This document shows positions 1 through 11,823 of a stretch of 27,294 nt of DNA, one piece after another. Position 1 is the stretch's first letter; each line of letters begins with the position of its first letter. Location: NCBI GenBank assembly GCA_046263195.1, contig JBHELG010000014.1, positions 1 through 27,294 on the forward strand, given 5' to 3'. A program made the position numbers and the translations under genes. Source of the stretch: JBHELG01 sp046263195 (GTDB lineage Bacteria; Actinomycetota; Nitriliruptoria; Nitriliruptorales; JAHWKO01). The notes under the pieces are model-generated. The model saw only the letters and a list, made by a program, of their open reading frames with translations, did no database searches and was not told the DNA's origin.

Positions 1-1
1 C

Positions 2-4137
<4,136 letters not shown>

Positions 4138-4141
<4 letters not shown>

Positions 4142-4746
4142 GGGGGAGGCGTGCCGCTCGGCGTCGAGGGAGGCGGCGGTTCGACACTGAAGTACTTGGC
4201 GAGATCGGCCGGCATGATGTGGGAGGGAGTCCGGTTGAAGATCGTGCCGGTGCGTTCGAGCGCTCGCGCGACCAGACCCGAACAGATGTGTTGCCCCTCG
4301 TAGGCGAAGGTGAATTTGGCGCCGGTGAGAAGTGACAGGGCGATGCTCACGATGGTGAGCCACGCGTACGGCTGCCCGACCGACCACTCGGCGAAAGCGA
4401 CCACCTGTTCGCGATCCTCGTCGGAGGCGGTGATGCGGACGAGCTGATACTCCGTGGCGTCGTATGCCGCGATCTTGCGCCGGGTTACGCCGGCGCCGAG
4501 CGCTTCGACGAGGTCGCCGGACTCGTGAACGATGAGCGCAACATGGTTCCACCGCGTGTACTTGCGGTCGTCCCCGTGGATGCGCAGGCGCTGCCCGAAT
4601 CGGATCAGACGGCTCGTCCAGGCCCGACCATGGGTCAGGATGAAGTCGCCCGCCCGAAGGCCGGATGCGTACGCACCCGGCTCGTAGGACTCCACCGCGA
4701 GGCGTTCGACTGCCTGGAACGGCTGCCTCGCTCGGCTCACGTCCAC
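4138..4746 (-). CDS. Permuted papain-like (YiiX/NlpC-P60 type) cysteine hydrolase
   Basis: A 202-residue protein starting at GTG. It has the order of the circularly permuted papain-like superfamily: an N-terminal strand AGDFILTHG, a region like the usual S-x-L-I-R segment (SRLIRFGQ), the catalytic-type His in RWNHVALIV, and the Cys later in HICSGLVARAL. Family members include peptidoglycan amidases and lipid or amide hydrolases such as YiiX and YebB, so the substrate cannot be read from sequence. No signal peptide is evident. One hydrophobic stretch (WLTIVSIALSLLTG) lies between His and Cys and may be a buried helix. The C-terminus is a proline-rich tail (EPPPPSTPSGTPPP) whose codons overlap the end of lhr by 4 bp. 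The GTG start has no strong Shine-Dalgarno, so it could lie slightly downstream. Confidence 0.75.
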
Positions 4747-5421
4747 TCCGAAGGGCCCACGACGGCAGCGTCTTCGAGGATGACCCGGCAGAGGCCGAGC
4801 ACGGCCATCTGCCTGCCCCTATCACAGAACACCCCCTGGCTCCTTCCTGAACCTTCCCACCGGCGGTATTGGCTTTCGACGTGGCACTCGCCCGGGGAGA
4901 CCTTTCCCCGCAGGACGAGACGAGGGGAACTACGCGTGGGCCGTCATCAGTGGGACCAAGGCGGCGTCCCCGCGGATAGGGGACTGCGCGGTTCAGCCCG
5001 GCCTAGCGCCGGCGCTCACGAGTCGATCCTGCAGACCTCCGCTCGAGAGGTGACGCAGCGGCCAGCGACGTGGGACCGCCCGCCGGGGAAGCTTCGCCGG
5101 CGGGACCGGTCCTGGGCTCGTGGACGCCTAGGACGCCTCGCGACTGTCCCGCTCGACCACCGCCCCACCTCTTCAACCGTCCGCCCCGCTTAGCGCCCGC
5201 CCCAGACGCCCCTCGGTAACCACCATCGACACCGCGCGCCCCCGCGCATCCAACGAGGGGCTTTCGTAGCAGGCATGGCAGCCCAAGGCAAGGAGCGTGG
5301 GCGTCATGAAGGAAAGGATCTATATGCGTGCAATACTTACTTGCCCTGCAGATGCGACCTAGGGTCGTGGTACCGACCTAAAGGTATGAATCGTCCATCT
5401 AGCTGGTCTGGGGAGGGTCCC
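4747..5421. other. 675-bp intergenic region with hairpin and palindrome
   Basis: This is the divergent spacer between the hydrolase (-) and the ABC importer operon (+). No convincing coding frame was seen: the open frames crossing it lack family resemblance and are long only because of the GC content. It holds a 12-bp near-perfect inverted repeat at 5079-5104 (one mismatch, 2-nt centre, no T-tract) and a 12-bp perfect palindrome AGCGCCGGCGCT at 5005-5016. The last 100 bases before the importer are less GC-rich and probably carry its promoter, but I could not pick convincing -35/-10 boxes. Confidence 0.5.
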
Positions 5422-7056
5422 GTGCCGCACCGCACTCTGATAGCCGTCATGCTCATGGCGCTCGTCGCACCCAGCTGCGCCCGAGAGCAGCCCGGGGGCA
5501 CGAAGATCGGGGAGCCCACTGCCAGCCCGGGACAGGGTGGGACGCTGGTCGTGGCCATCGACGAAGACCCAGGCTCGCTCAATCCCGCCATCACGACCAG
5601 CGGCTCTACCCATACCGCCTCGGAACTGTTCTTCAACGGCCTCGTCGCGCTCGACGAGCAGGGCGAGCCGAGCCCGGAGCTCGCCAGGGAGTGGCGGATC
5701 GAGGAGGACGGTCGCGTCTACCGCTTCCATTTGCGCGAGGGCGTGACCTGGCACGACGGCCAGCCCTTCACCTCCGCCGACGTGAAATACAGCTTCGAGC
5801 AGGTCATCATCCCCTTCCACGCCAGGACGAAGGCCTCGATGGGACCGGCCCTGGCCGGCATCGAAACCCCCGATGCCCATACCGTCGTCTTCCGCTTCAA
5901 AGAGCCCTACGCGCCGCTCCTGCTGCAGCTGAACGTGACCGAGGCCCCGATCGTCCCCCGCCACGTGTACGAAGGCACCGATCCCCAGACCAACCCGGCC
6001 AACAACACGCCCGTCGGGACCGGCCCGTTCCGCTTCGTCTCCTATCAGAAGGGAACCGAGATCCGGGCAGCGCGCAACGAGAACTATTTCAAGGAGGGCC
6101 TGCCCTACTTCGACGAAATCGTGCAACGCATAATCAAGGATCGCTCCACCCAGGTCCTGTCGCTGGAGAATGGTGAGGTCGACTTCCTTTGGAACGTGCC
6201 CGGCCCCGACCAGGCACGGCTGAGGGAGGATCCCAACATCGAGCTCGGACAGACCGCGTCGAACCCAGGCGGTTCGAACTGCATCATGACCATCGCCTTC
6301 AATCTCGACCGCCCGATGCTCCGCCGGCTCGAGGTGCGTCGCGCCATCGGCCACGCTCTCGACCGCCAGCGCTTCGTCGACCAGATCCTCTTCCAAGAGG
6401 GACAAGTCGCCGACGCGCCCATCTCGAGCGGAATCCCCTGGGCTCACGCCGAGGGTCTCGACCTACCGCGCTTCGATCGGGCGGAAGCCGAGCGGTTGCT
6501 CGATGCCGCCGGCTGGAGACGCGAGGGGCAAGGCCCGCGCGCTGCCCGGGGGGTCGCGGGAGTGCCCGAGGGAACGCCCTTGGCCATCACGTTCCTGCAC
6601 TTCCCAGCCTTCGCGAAATATGGGGAGCTCGTGCGCGAGCAACTGGGAGCAGTGGGCATCCAGGTCAACCTGGAGCCACTGGAATCGGCGGTGTTCGCTC
6701 CCAGGGTCTTCAGAGAGGACAACTTCGACACGGCCATCATCTCCTACTGCAACGGGCCGGACCCCGAGATCGGGGTGCGGCGGATGTACGACTCGACGCA
6801 GATCGGAGAGGCCCCGTTCACGAACGCCTCGCACTACTCGAATCCGGAGGTCGACCGCTTGTTCGAACAGGCCAGCCAGACGGTAGACCGCAACCAGCGC
6901 GGGCAGCTGTACCGCCGCATCCAGGAGATCGTCGTACGCGACCTGCCCTACGTGTGGGTGGTCGAAACGCTGGGAACGCGCGCGTGGCCGGCCGAGTGCG
7001 AGGGGTTCCAGCCATGGACGGGACTGTTCGCAGAGGCGGGCCGCTGCCGTAGGTAG
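5422..7056 (+). CDS. ABC importer substrate-binding protein, family 5 (peptide/nickel type)
   Basis: Extracellular solute-binding protein of the oligopeptide/dipeptide/nickel family (SBP_bac_5), 544 residues. I chose the GTG at 5422 because GGGGAGGG ends about 5 nt upstream and the product then opens with a hydrophobic signal segment (LIAVMLMALVAPSC). The frame stays open upstream to 5275, with another possible start at 5385. The Cys in APSC may be lipidated, but the lipobox is weak. Family hallmarks follow in order: GGTLVVAIDEDPGSLNPA, LARSW-like LAREWRIEEDG, the LREGVTWHDGQPFTSADVKY-type segment typical of the family, NTPVGTGPF, and a late GRTEF-like lobe. The ligand cannot be deduced. The two permease genes follow directly, 12 bp after the stop, so this is the first gene of an operon. 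Confidence 0.9.
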   Translation: MPHRTLIAVMLMALVAPSCAREQPGGTKIGEPTASPGQGGTLVVAIDEDPGSLNPAITTSGSTHTASELFFNGLVALDEQGEPSPELAREWRIEEDGRVYRFHLREGVTWHDGQPFTSADVKYSFEQVIIPFHARTKASMGPALAGIETPDAHTVVFRFKEPYAPLLLQLNVTEAPIVPRHVYEGTDPQTNPANNTPVGTGPFRFVSYQKGTEIRAARNENYFKEGLPYFDEIVQRIIKDRSTQVLSLENGEVDFLWNVPGPDQARLREDPNIELGQTASNPGGSNCIMTIAFNLDRPMLRRLEVRRAIGHALDRQRFVDQILFQEGQVADAPISSGIPWAHAEGLDLPRFDRAEAERLLDAAGWRREGQGPRAARGVAGVPEGTPLAITFLHFPAFAKYGELVREQLGAVGIQVNLEPLESAVFAPRVFREDNFDTAIISYCNGPDPEIGVRRMYDSTQIGEAPFTNASHYSNPEVDRLFEQASQTVDRNQRGQLYRRIQEIVVRDLPYVWVVETLGTRAWPAECEGFQPWTGLFAEAGRCRR

Positions 7057-7068
7057 CACCTGGGGCCG

Positions 7069-8031
7069 GTGAGTCTCCGCTATCTGATCCGCCGGCTGGC
7101 ACAGCTCGTTCCCACGGCGGGGCTCATCCTGGTCGGCACGTTCGTGCTCATCCATCTCGCGCCCGGCGACCCGATCTTCGCGCTGGCCGGAGAGCAGGGC
7201 GACGCCGCCTACTACGCGCTGATGCGGCGGCGGTTCGGCCTGGATCTGCCGCTACCCCGCCAGCTGGCGGTCTACCTCGCCAACGTCATTCGGGGGGACC
7301 TCGGTGCTTCGTACGTCCACAGACGCTCATCCCTGGCCGTGGTCGTGGAGCGCCTGCCGGCCACGCTTCTGTTGGCGTCCGCTGCGCTGGCGATCTCCAC
7401 CCTCGTCGGCATCGGACTCGGGGTGGTCTCAGCACGTCGCGTCCATCGCCCCACTGACGTGGGGGTGCGCCTCGCCGCCTTGTGCGGCTACGCCGCGCCT
7501 TCGTTTTGGCTCGGCCAGCTGGCCGTGGTAGCGCTGGCCCTCGGGGCAGGGCTCTTCCCCGTGCACGGGATCACCGATCCCCGTGAGGCCTTGACCGGCT
7601 GGGCGCGGATCGTCGACGTCGCACACCACCTCGTGCTGCCTGCCTGCGTCCTGGCCGCGACCGAGGTAGCGGTGAACACCCGGCTCGTCCGCGCGAGTCT
7701 CATCGAGGTATCGCGCATGGAATTCATGCGCACGGCCCGGGCGAAGGGGCTGCCGGAGCGCAGCGTGCTCCGCCATGCCCTGCGCAACGCACTCCTGCCG
7801 GTCGTGACCGTGATCGGCACCAGGACGGGCATGTTCATGGCCAGCGCCACGCTGGTCGAGATCGTCTTTGCGTGGCCAGGGGTCGGCACGCTGCTGCTGT
7901 CCGCTTCGCAAACCCGCGACTACCCCGTCCTGCTCACCGTCTTTCTGCTGGCCTCGCTGGCGGTCGTCATCGCGAACCTTCTGACCGACCTCGCCTACAC
8001 CCTGCTCGACCCGAGAATCGTCTATGAGTGA
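7069..8031 (+). CDS. ABC importer permease, DppB/OppB type
   Basis: Inner-membrane permease of 320 residues, starting at GTG 12 bp after the binding protein. It begins with the DppB-type N-terminus (LRYLIRRL, then a first membrane helix, then LIHLAPGDP). It has about six hydrophobic segments and the cytoplasmic EAA loop EFMRTARAKGLPERSVLRHA, which docks on the ATPase subunit. The C-terminus DLAYTLLDPRIVYE is typical of the family. Its stop overlaps the start of the next permease by 8 bp, which indicates translational coupling. Substrate class is inferred from the neighbouring family 5 binding protein: peptide, nickel or another small ligand. Confidence 0.92.
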   Translation: MSLRYLIRRLAQLVPTAGLILVGTFVLIHLAPGDPIFALAGEQGDAAYYALMRRRFGLDLPLPRQLAVYLANVIRGDLGASYVHRRSSLAVVVERLPATLLLASAALAISTLVGIGLGVVSARRVHRPTDVGVRLAALCGYAAPSFWLGQLAVVALALGAGLFPVHGITDPREALTGWARIVDVAHHLVLPACVLAATEVAVNTRLVRASLIEVSRMEFMRTARAKGLPERSVLRHALRNALLPVVTVIGTRTGMFMASATLVEIVFAWPGVGTLLLSASQTRDYPVLLTVFLLASLAVVIANLLTDLAYTLLDPRIVYE

Positions 8032-8890
8032 AAGCGCAGTGGGAACAGCCGGGCCGGCTCTCCGGGCGAGACCGCTGCTCGTGGGCATGTTGCGAACCCC
8101 CGGTGGTTCTCTGGGTCTCGTGCTCGTCGGGCTCACAGTGGCCATCGGATTGCTCGCCGACATCCTGGGAGGCGCAGACCCCTTCGCTTCCGTTGCGGAG
8201 CCTCTCGTCGCCCCTACGAGGCTCCACCTGCTCGGCACCGACGACCTCGGACGTGATCTCGCCGCCCTCGTCGTCCATGGACTGCGGACATCCCTCGTCA
8301 TCGGGACAGGGGTGGCGTGTGTTGCCGGGTTGATCGGGATAGCCGTCGGGGCGGTCTCAGGGTCGCGAGGCGGGCTGGTGGACGATGTGCTCATGCACGC
8401 GACCGAACTCGTGCAGGTCATCCCGCGCTTCTTCCTGGCTGTGGTGGTCGTGGCCTTCTTCGGCCCCGGCCTGGTCAATCTCATCGTGCTGCTCGGCCTG
8501 ACGTCGTGGCCCTGGACGGCCAGGGTGGTACGGGCGGAGGTGCTCTCCCTGAGACGGCGAGACTTCGTCTCTGCCGCCCGCTCGCTGGGTGCGGCCGAGA
8601 CGCGTGTGCTGCTGCGCCATCTCGTCCCGAATGCACTGCCGGCGGCCGTCGTGATGGTCACGCTCGAGGCGTCGCGAGCCATCCTGCTCGAGGCGGGCCT
8701 GGGTTTCGTGGGCCTCACCGACCCCGATGTGGTGAGTCTGGGCTACCTCGCAAACAACGCGCAGCGCTTTCTGCGCGTCGCCTGGTGGATGGTGCTGTTC
8801 CCTGGGATCGCCATCGTCATGCTCGTGGTCGGTCTCAACCTGCTCGGTGACGCCGTCAACGAGCGACTGAGTCCATGGGAGGAGCACTGA
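8024..8890 (+). CDS. ABC importer permease, DppC/OppC type
   Basis: Second membrane subunit of the importer, 288 residues, ATG start within the end of the DppB-type gene. It shows the DppC signature HLLGTDDLGRD after the first membrane helix, several more helices, and the EAA loop DFVSAARSLGAAETRVLLRH followed by LVPNALPA. With its partner it would form the transmembrane channel. No ATP-binding subunit (DppD/DppF type) follows: the next gene is small and on the opposite strand, so the ATPase must be encoded elsewhere or shared with another importer. The last 35 bp overlap the 3' end of the convergent small gene. Confidence 0.92.
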   Translation: MSESAVGTAGPALRARPLLVGMLRTPGGSLGLVLVGLTVAIGLLADILGGADPFASVAEPLVAPTRLHLLGTDDLGRDLAALVVHGLRTSLVIGTGVACVAGLIGIAVGAVSGSRGGLVDDVLMHATELVQVIPRFFLAVVVVAFFGPGLVNLIVLLGLTSWPWTARVVRAEVLSLRRRDFVSAARSLGAAETRVLLRHLVPNALPAAVVMVTLEASRAILLEAGLGFVGLTDPDVVSLGYLANNAQRFLRVAWWMVLFPGIAIVMLVVGLNLLGDAVNERLSPWEEH

Positions 8891-9062
8891 TGCGGGAGGC
8901 GTGCAGTTGGTCCCAGATCAGCCGCCGGACAGCTGCCAGGGCGTCATCGACACCGGCCTCGTAGCGGTGGGAGTCGCCCGTCAACCGTGCCTCCGCGACG
9001 AGATCGTCGCGGATCCTGCTGAGGCGGCGCTCGAAGTAACCGATTTCGCTGGACACTGCCAT
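8856..9062 (-). CDS. Small hypothetical helical protein (68 aa)
   Basis: Short gene with an ATG at 9062 preceded by GGAG seven bases upstream (part of GGCAGGAGAGCGA), which sets this start rather than the longer open frame extending to 9635. The product begins MAVSSEIGYFERRLSRIRDD and is rich in charged helix-forming residues with little hydrophobic content, so it is probably a cytoplasmic helical protein, perhaps a dimer. It contains a single Trp near the C-terminus (RLIWDQLHASR). I recognise no family. It converges on the DppC-type gene and overlaps it by 35 bp. The good ribosome-binding site and protein-like composition support it; the overlap and lack of homology counsel caution. Confidence 0.5.
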   Translation of the reverse strand: MAVSSEIGYFERRLSRIRDDLVAEARLTGDSHRYEAGVDDALAAVRRLIWDQLHASRISAPPMDSVAR

Positions 9063-9368
9063 TCGCTCTCCTGCCTCCGCGTGATGCCGTCGAAAGGAGC
9101 GAAACTCAGCCGCTACCGCTGAGTTCACGCGGACCAGGAGTGAGCCTCGCAATGCGAGAGTCGGATGGGAAGGGGCGGTGGTCCTTTGTTGGCCATCCCT
9201 CGAACGCCTACTCGTGCGTTTCGGGCGAGCTGACCTGGAGCTGCGCCGCGTCGTGAGGAAGCCCTGCGTTGCGTCCGCAGGCGAGACATTGGCATGCTCC
9301 TTCCTATCTCCCCTTAGCCGCTGATGACGCGTCCGGCGGGGAATCGACGAGTCGAGAGGGGCGGGGAA
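9063..9368. other. 306-bp divergent intergenic region
   Basis: Spacer between the small minus-strand gene and the cupredoxin lipoprotein, so it should hold two promoters. It contains a perfect 8-bp inverted repeat AACTCAGC / GCTGAGTT at 9103-9125 with a 7-nt loop, placed where it could be an operator or leader hairpin for the small gene. I see no convincing gene; the minus-strand frame through here continues the small gene's frame but lacks any sign of coding. Confidence 0.45.
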
Positions 9369-10283
9369 ATGCGAAGGACGTTCGGGGGGCTGACCATCGC
9401 GTTGCTGGTCGCCGGTCTGCTCACAGCCTGCGGCCAGGGGGACGAGAGGGAACGCGCTGCGCCGGCTACCACCCAAGCAGTTGTGACAGAGAAGGTGACA
9501 AGACAGGAATCCACGGCTGACGTCGCACCCACAAAGATCGATATCACGGGCAAGGACTATGCCTTCGATGTTCCCGCCACGATGCAGGGCGGACTCGTAG
9601 AAATCTCGTTCTTCAACGCCGGACGCGAGCCCCACTTCGCCGGTTTCGCGAAGGTCGCGCCCGGCAAGACCTTCGACGATGCCCGGGCTGCCCTCACCGC
9701 TCCGCCTGGGGCCGTGCCTCCGGCCGGCCCTCCGCCCCTAGAGGACTTCGGGGGCGCCTCGACCATCGAACCGGGCGCTCGGAGCAAGTTAGCCTTCAAC
9801 CTTCCTGCCGGCACCTACGCGCTGTACTGCCAGATTCCGTCGCCCGATGGCATCCCCCACGGGAACAAGGGCATGATCACCCAGCTGACCGTCACCGAGG
9901 GCAGCGCGGGCAGGCTGCCGGCCTCCGTGGGAACCGTGGTCGCGACCGATTTCGCCTTCAATCCTGTTCCGCCGTTGAGGGCCGGCACGAACGTCGTTCG
10001 GGTGCGCAACGAGGGCAAGCAGATTCACGAGCTCAACCTCGTGGAGCTCGGCTCGGGCAAGACGGCCGAGGACGTCGCAGACTGGTACCGCCAGCCGGCC
10101 GGTCCGCCGCCGATGCGCTTCGCTGGCGGGGTCGCAATAAAGCCCGGAGAAGAGGCGACTGCTGAGCTCGACATGAAGGCCGGTACGGCCTACGCCTACA
10201 TCTGCGAGATCCCCGATTTCCTCGGCGATTTCAATCTCCACGTCACGAAGGGCATGTACACGAAACCCTTCAGCGTCTCCTGA
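9369..10283 (+). CDS. Lipoprotein with two cupredoxin domains, both with type 1 copper ligands
   Basis: Secreted lipoprotein of 304 residues. The ATG at 9369 follows a purine-rich GGGGCGGGGAA and gives a clean signal peptide with lipobox LLTAC (Cys21). After a low-complexity linker, two plastocyanin-like folds are visible. Domain 1 (about 55-176) has His89 in EPHFAG, Cys154 in ALYCQIP, His164 and Met169 in PHGNKGM. Domain 2 (about 185-304) has His220 in QIHELNL, Cys279 in YICEIP, His291 and Met296 in LHVTKGM. Each thus keeps a His-Cys-His-Met set expected for a blue copper site. The Cys-His spacings (9 and 11 residues between) are longer than in plastocyanin. Likely role: extracytoplasmic electron carrier or copper binding. 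Copper occupancy is inferred from residues only. Confidence 0.8.
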   Translation: MRRTFGGLTIALLVAGLLTACGQGDERERAAPATTQAVVTEKVTRQESTADVAPTKIDITGKDYAFDVPATMQGGLVEISFFNAGREPHFAGFAKVAPGKTFDDARAALTAPPGAVPPAGPPPLEDFGGASTIEPGARSKLAFNLPAGTYALYCQIPSPDGIPHGNKGMITQLTVTEGSAGRLPASVGTVVATDFAFNPVPPLRAGTNVVRVRNEGKQIHELNLVELGSGKTAEDVADWYRQPAGPPPMRFAGGVAIKPGEEATAELDMKAGTAYAYICEIPDFLGDFNLHVTKGMYTKPFSVS

Positions 10284-10317
10284 CCGTCGGAAGTAGCAAC
10301 ACGCGAGCTCTTGGGAT

Positions 10318-10347
10318 CATGGGCGGGGGCACTTGCCCCCGCCCATG
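10318..10347. terminator. Perfect 14-bp inverted repeat between convergent genes
   Basis: CATGGGCGGGGGCA, a 2-nt centre, then its exact reverse complement. It lies 35 bp after the cupredoxin stop and 19 bp before the stop of the convergent beta-helix gene, the normal site for a bidirectional terminator. There is no T-tract on either side, so intrinsic termination would rest on the very stable stem, as is common in GC-rich actinobacteria. Confidence 0.65.
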
Positions 10348-10366
10348 GCTCACGACAGGACAGCAG

Positions 10367-11482
10367 TCAGCAGAGCCCCGGGGGCTGGGAGGTGGCACAG
10401 TGGTTGCCCACGAACCGGATCGCGGTTCCGGTCTGGTCCCAGACGAGGTCGGCCGGCCTGTTGTCGAAGCTGCGGTTCCTCGTGACGAGGATGCTGCTCG
10501 GTGGGATATCGGGAACAGGCCCGGTTAGTACCACGATGCCGCCCGCGATGTCAGCCTCTCCGGCCGGCTGGTTCTCCCACACGTTGTTGCCGCGTACACG
10601 GACGTGTTGCGCTCCAGCGAGGATGATGCCCGCGCCGGAGATGGTGGGCTCTTCTTCCGCAGGCTGCTGTGCCTCCGGCGCCTGCTGGTATTCCTCCCCC
10701 TCGTCCTCATGATGCGGCTCAGGGGCGCACAGCTTGTTGTTGCGGAAGATCTCGTTGCCGGCCAGGGTCAGATCCCCTGCCGGTGTGGGCTCGCTGAGTG
10801 CCAACACTCCGGCGCAGTTACCGGTGAAGACGTTGTGAACGACCCGTGTGCCCTGAGCCGAGCGGTAGAAGAGCCCGAGGCTGCCCCCCTCAGCACTGTT
10901 GCCAAGCACGAGCGCATTGGCCTCCGGGGCATCACCGATGTAGTACGCCGCGAAACCAGTGTCGCTTGCGCGATTGTAGACGAAGCGTGTCCCAGTCGAC
11001 GCTATCGCGAAGGCGCCGTATATCTCGTTCCTCTCGAATTCGTTGTGTGAAACTTTGAGGTTCTCGGTCGCAACACCGAGGACTCCCATCGCGAAGCCCT
11101 GGATATTGAACCCGTCCACGGTCACGTTCGGAAGAAGTCTGCCGGTTTCAACCGCTTCCTCCGTGAACTCGAACTCGCCTGCGGTGCAGATACCCACGAT
11201 GAAGTCGGGCAGCTCGTTGCAGGCGGTTTCCGGGGGCTGCTGCGGTGGCGTGAGGACGGCACCGGACCCGAGCAGTTTGATCCCGTCCTTGCGGATCTCG
11301 AGGCTCTCGGCGTACGTCCCTGGCCGCACGACAATGGTGTCACCAGGTTGCCCTGCGTCTATGGCTTCCTGTATCGATTCCCCTGGTTCGACGACGTCAC
11401 TCGCGGCTCCGTAGGCCGGGACGACCAGCCCGACCACCATGAGTAGCATCACGACAACGATCGCCTTCGCTTTCAACCCCAT
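10367..11482 (-). CDS. Secreted right-handed beta-helix protein (NosD/pectate-lyase-like fold)
   Basis: A 371-residue exported protein. The ATG at 11482 follows AGGGGG and opens a Sec signal peptide (MGLKAKAIVVVMLLMVVGLV, cleavage probably after VPAYGA). The mature part starts with the hallmark VVEPGESIQEAIDAGQPGD and IVVRPGTY, the entry to a parallel beta-helix. Rungs rich in N, G and V follow (VTVDGFNIQGF, LKVSHNEFERNEIYGAF, TRVVHNVFTGNCAGVLA, VRVRGNNVWENQ). A long acidic, Gln- and Pro-rich insertion (about residues 250-278, starting APEPHHEDEGEEYQQ) interrupts the rungs. Several Cys are present, including CxxxxxxxGLC near the end. No catalytic residues were recognised, so it may bind or cleave a polysaccharide or be structural. 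The copper-related neighbour makes a NosD-like role possible but unproven. Confidence 0.8.
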   Translation of the reverse strand: MGLKAKAIVVVMLLMVVGLVVPAYGAASDVVEPGESIQEAIDAGQPGDTIVVRPGTYAESLEIRKDGIKLLGSGAVLTPPQQPPETACNELPDFIVGICTAGEFEFTEEAVETGRLLPNVTVDGFNIQGFAMGVLGVATENLKVSHNEFERNEIYGAFAIASTGTRFVYNRASDTGFAAYYIGDAPEANALVLGNSAEGGSLGLFYRSAQGTRVVHNVFTGNCAGVLALSEPTPAGDLTLAGNEIFRNNKLCAPEPHHEDEGEEYQQAPEAQQPAEEEPTISGAGIILAGAQHVRVRGNNVWENQPAGEADIAGGIVVLTGPVPDIPPSSILVTRNRSFDNRPADLVWDQTGTAIRFVGNHCATSQPPGLC

Positions 11483-11823
11483 GGCTACCCCCTGCTTTGT
11501 GACGGAGTCTTGTTCGTCCTCCTGATTCGCATGCTGCAGCTGGGATTCAGAAGGGTTCGCGCGAAACGCCGCAATTACCCACCGCGGTTAAACCGCCCTC
11601 ACTACCCGGAACCCCATAACTTCACCTTAACGTCCTTTCGCGGTAAACAGCAATGGAGGCGAGATAGCCGTGAGAAAACGAGAGGTAGCCGACACTGCAA
11701 CTCGCACAATTGGCCTAATCCGAACAGCTCTGTGGTCCACGAGATGGTTGCAGAAAGAGGCGCTTTTTCGCGGACGCAGCGAAGCTGATAATCGAATCGG
11801 TTCCCGTCAGCAGCCGGTACGTG
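11483..11823. other. 341-bp divergent intergenic region with palindrome
   Basis: Promoter region between the beta-helix gene (-) and the acetyltransferase (+). It is visibly less GC-rich than its surroundings (11570-11780). It carries the palindrome GCGGTT-A-AACCGC at 11584-11596, about 105 bp upstream of the beta-helix start, a plausible operator. No gene was identified; the open frames here have no coding character. Confidence 0.45.

Noticed and set aside
9063..9635. Upstream extension of the small minus-strand gene to 259 codons
   Set aside because: It runs antisense to the cupredoxin gene, and the internal ATG at 9062 has the ribosome-binding site.
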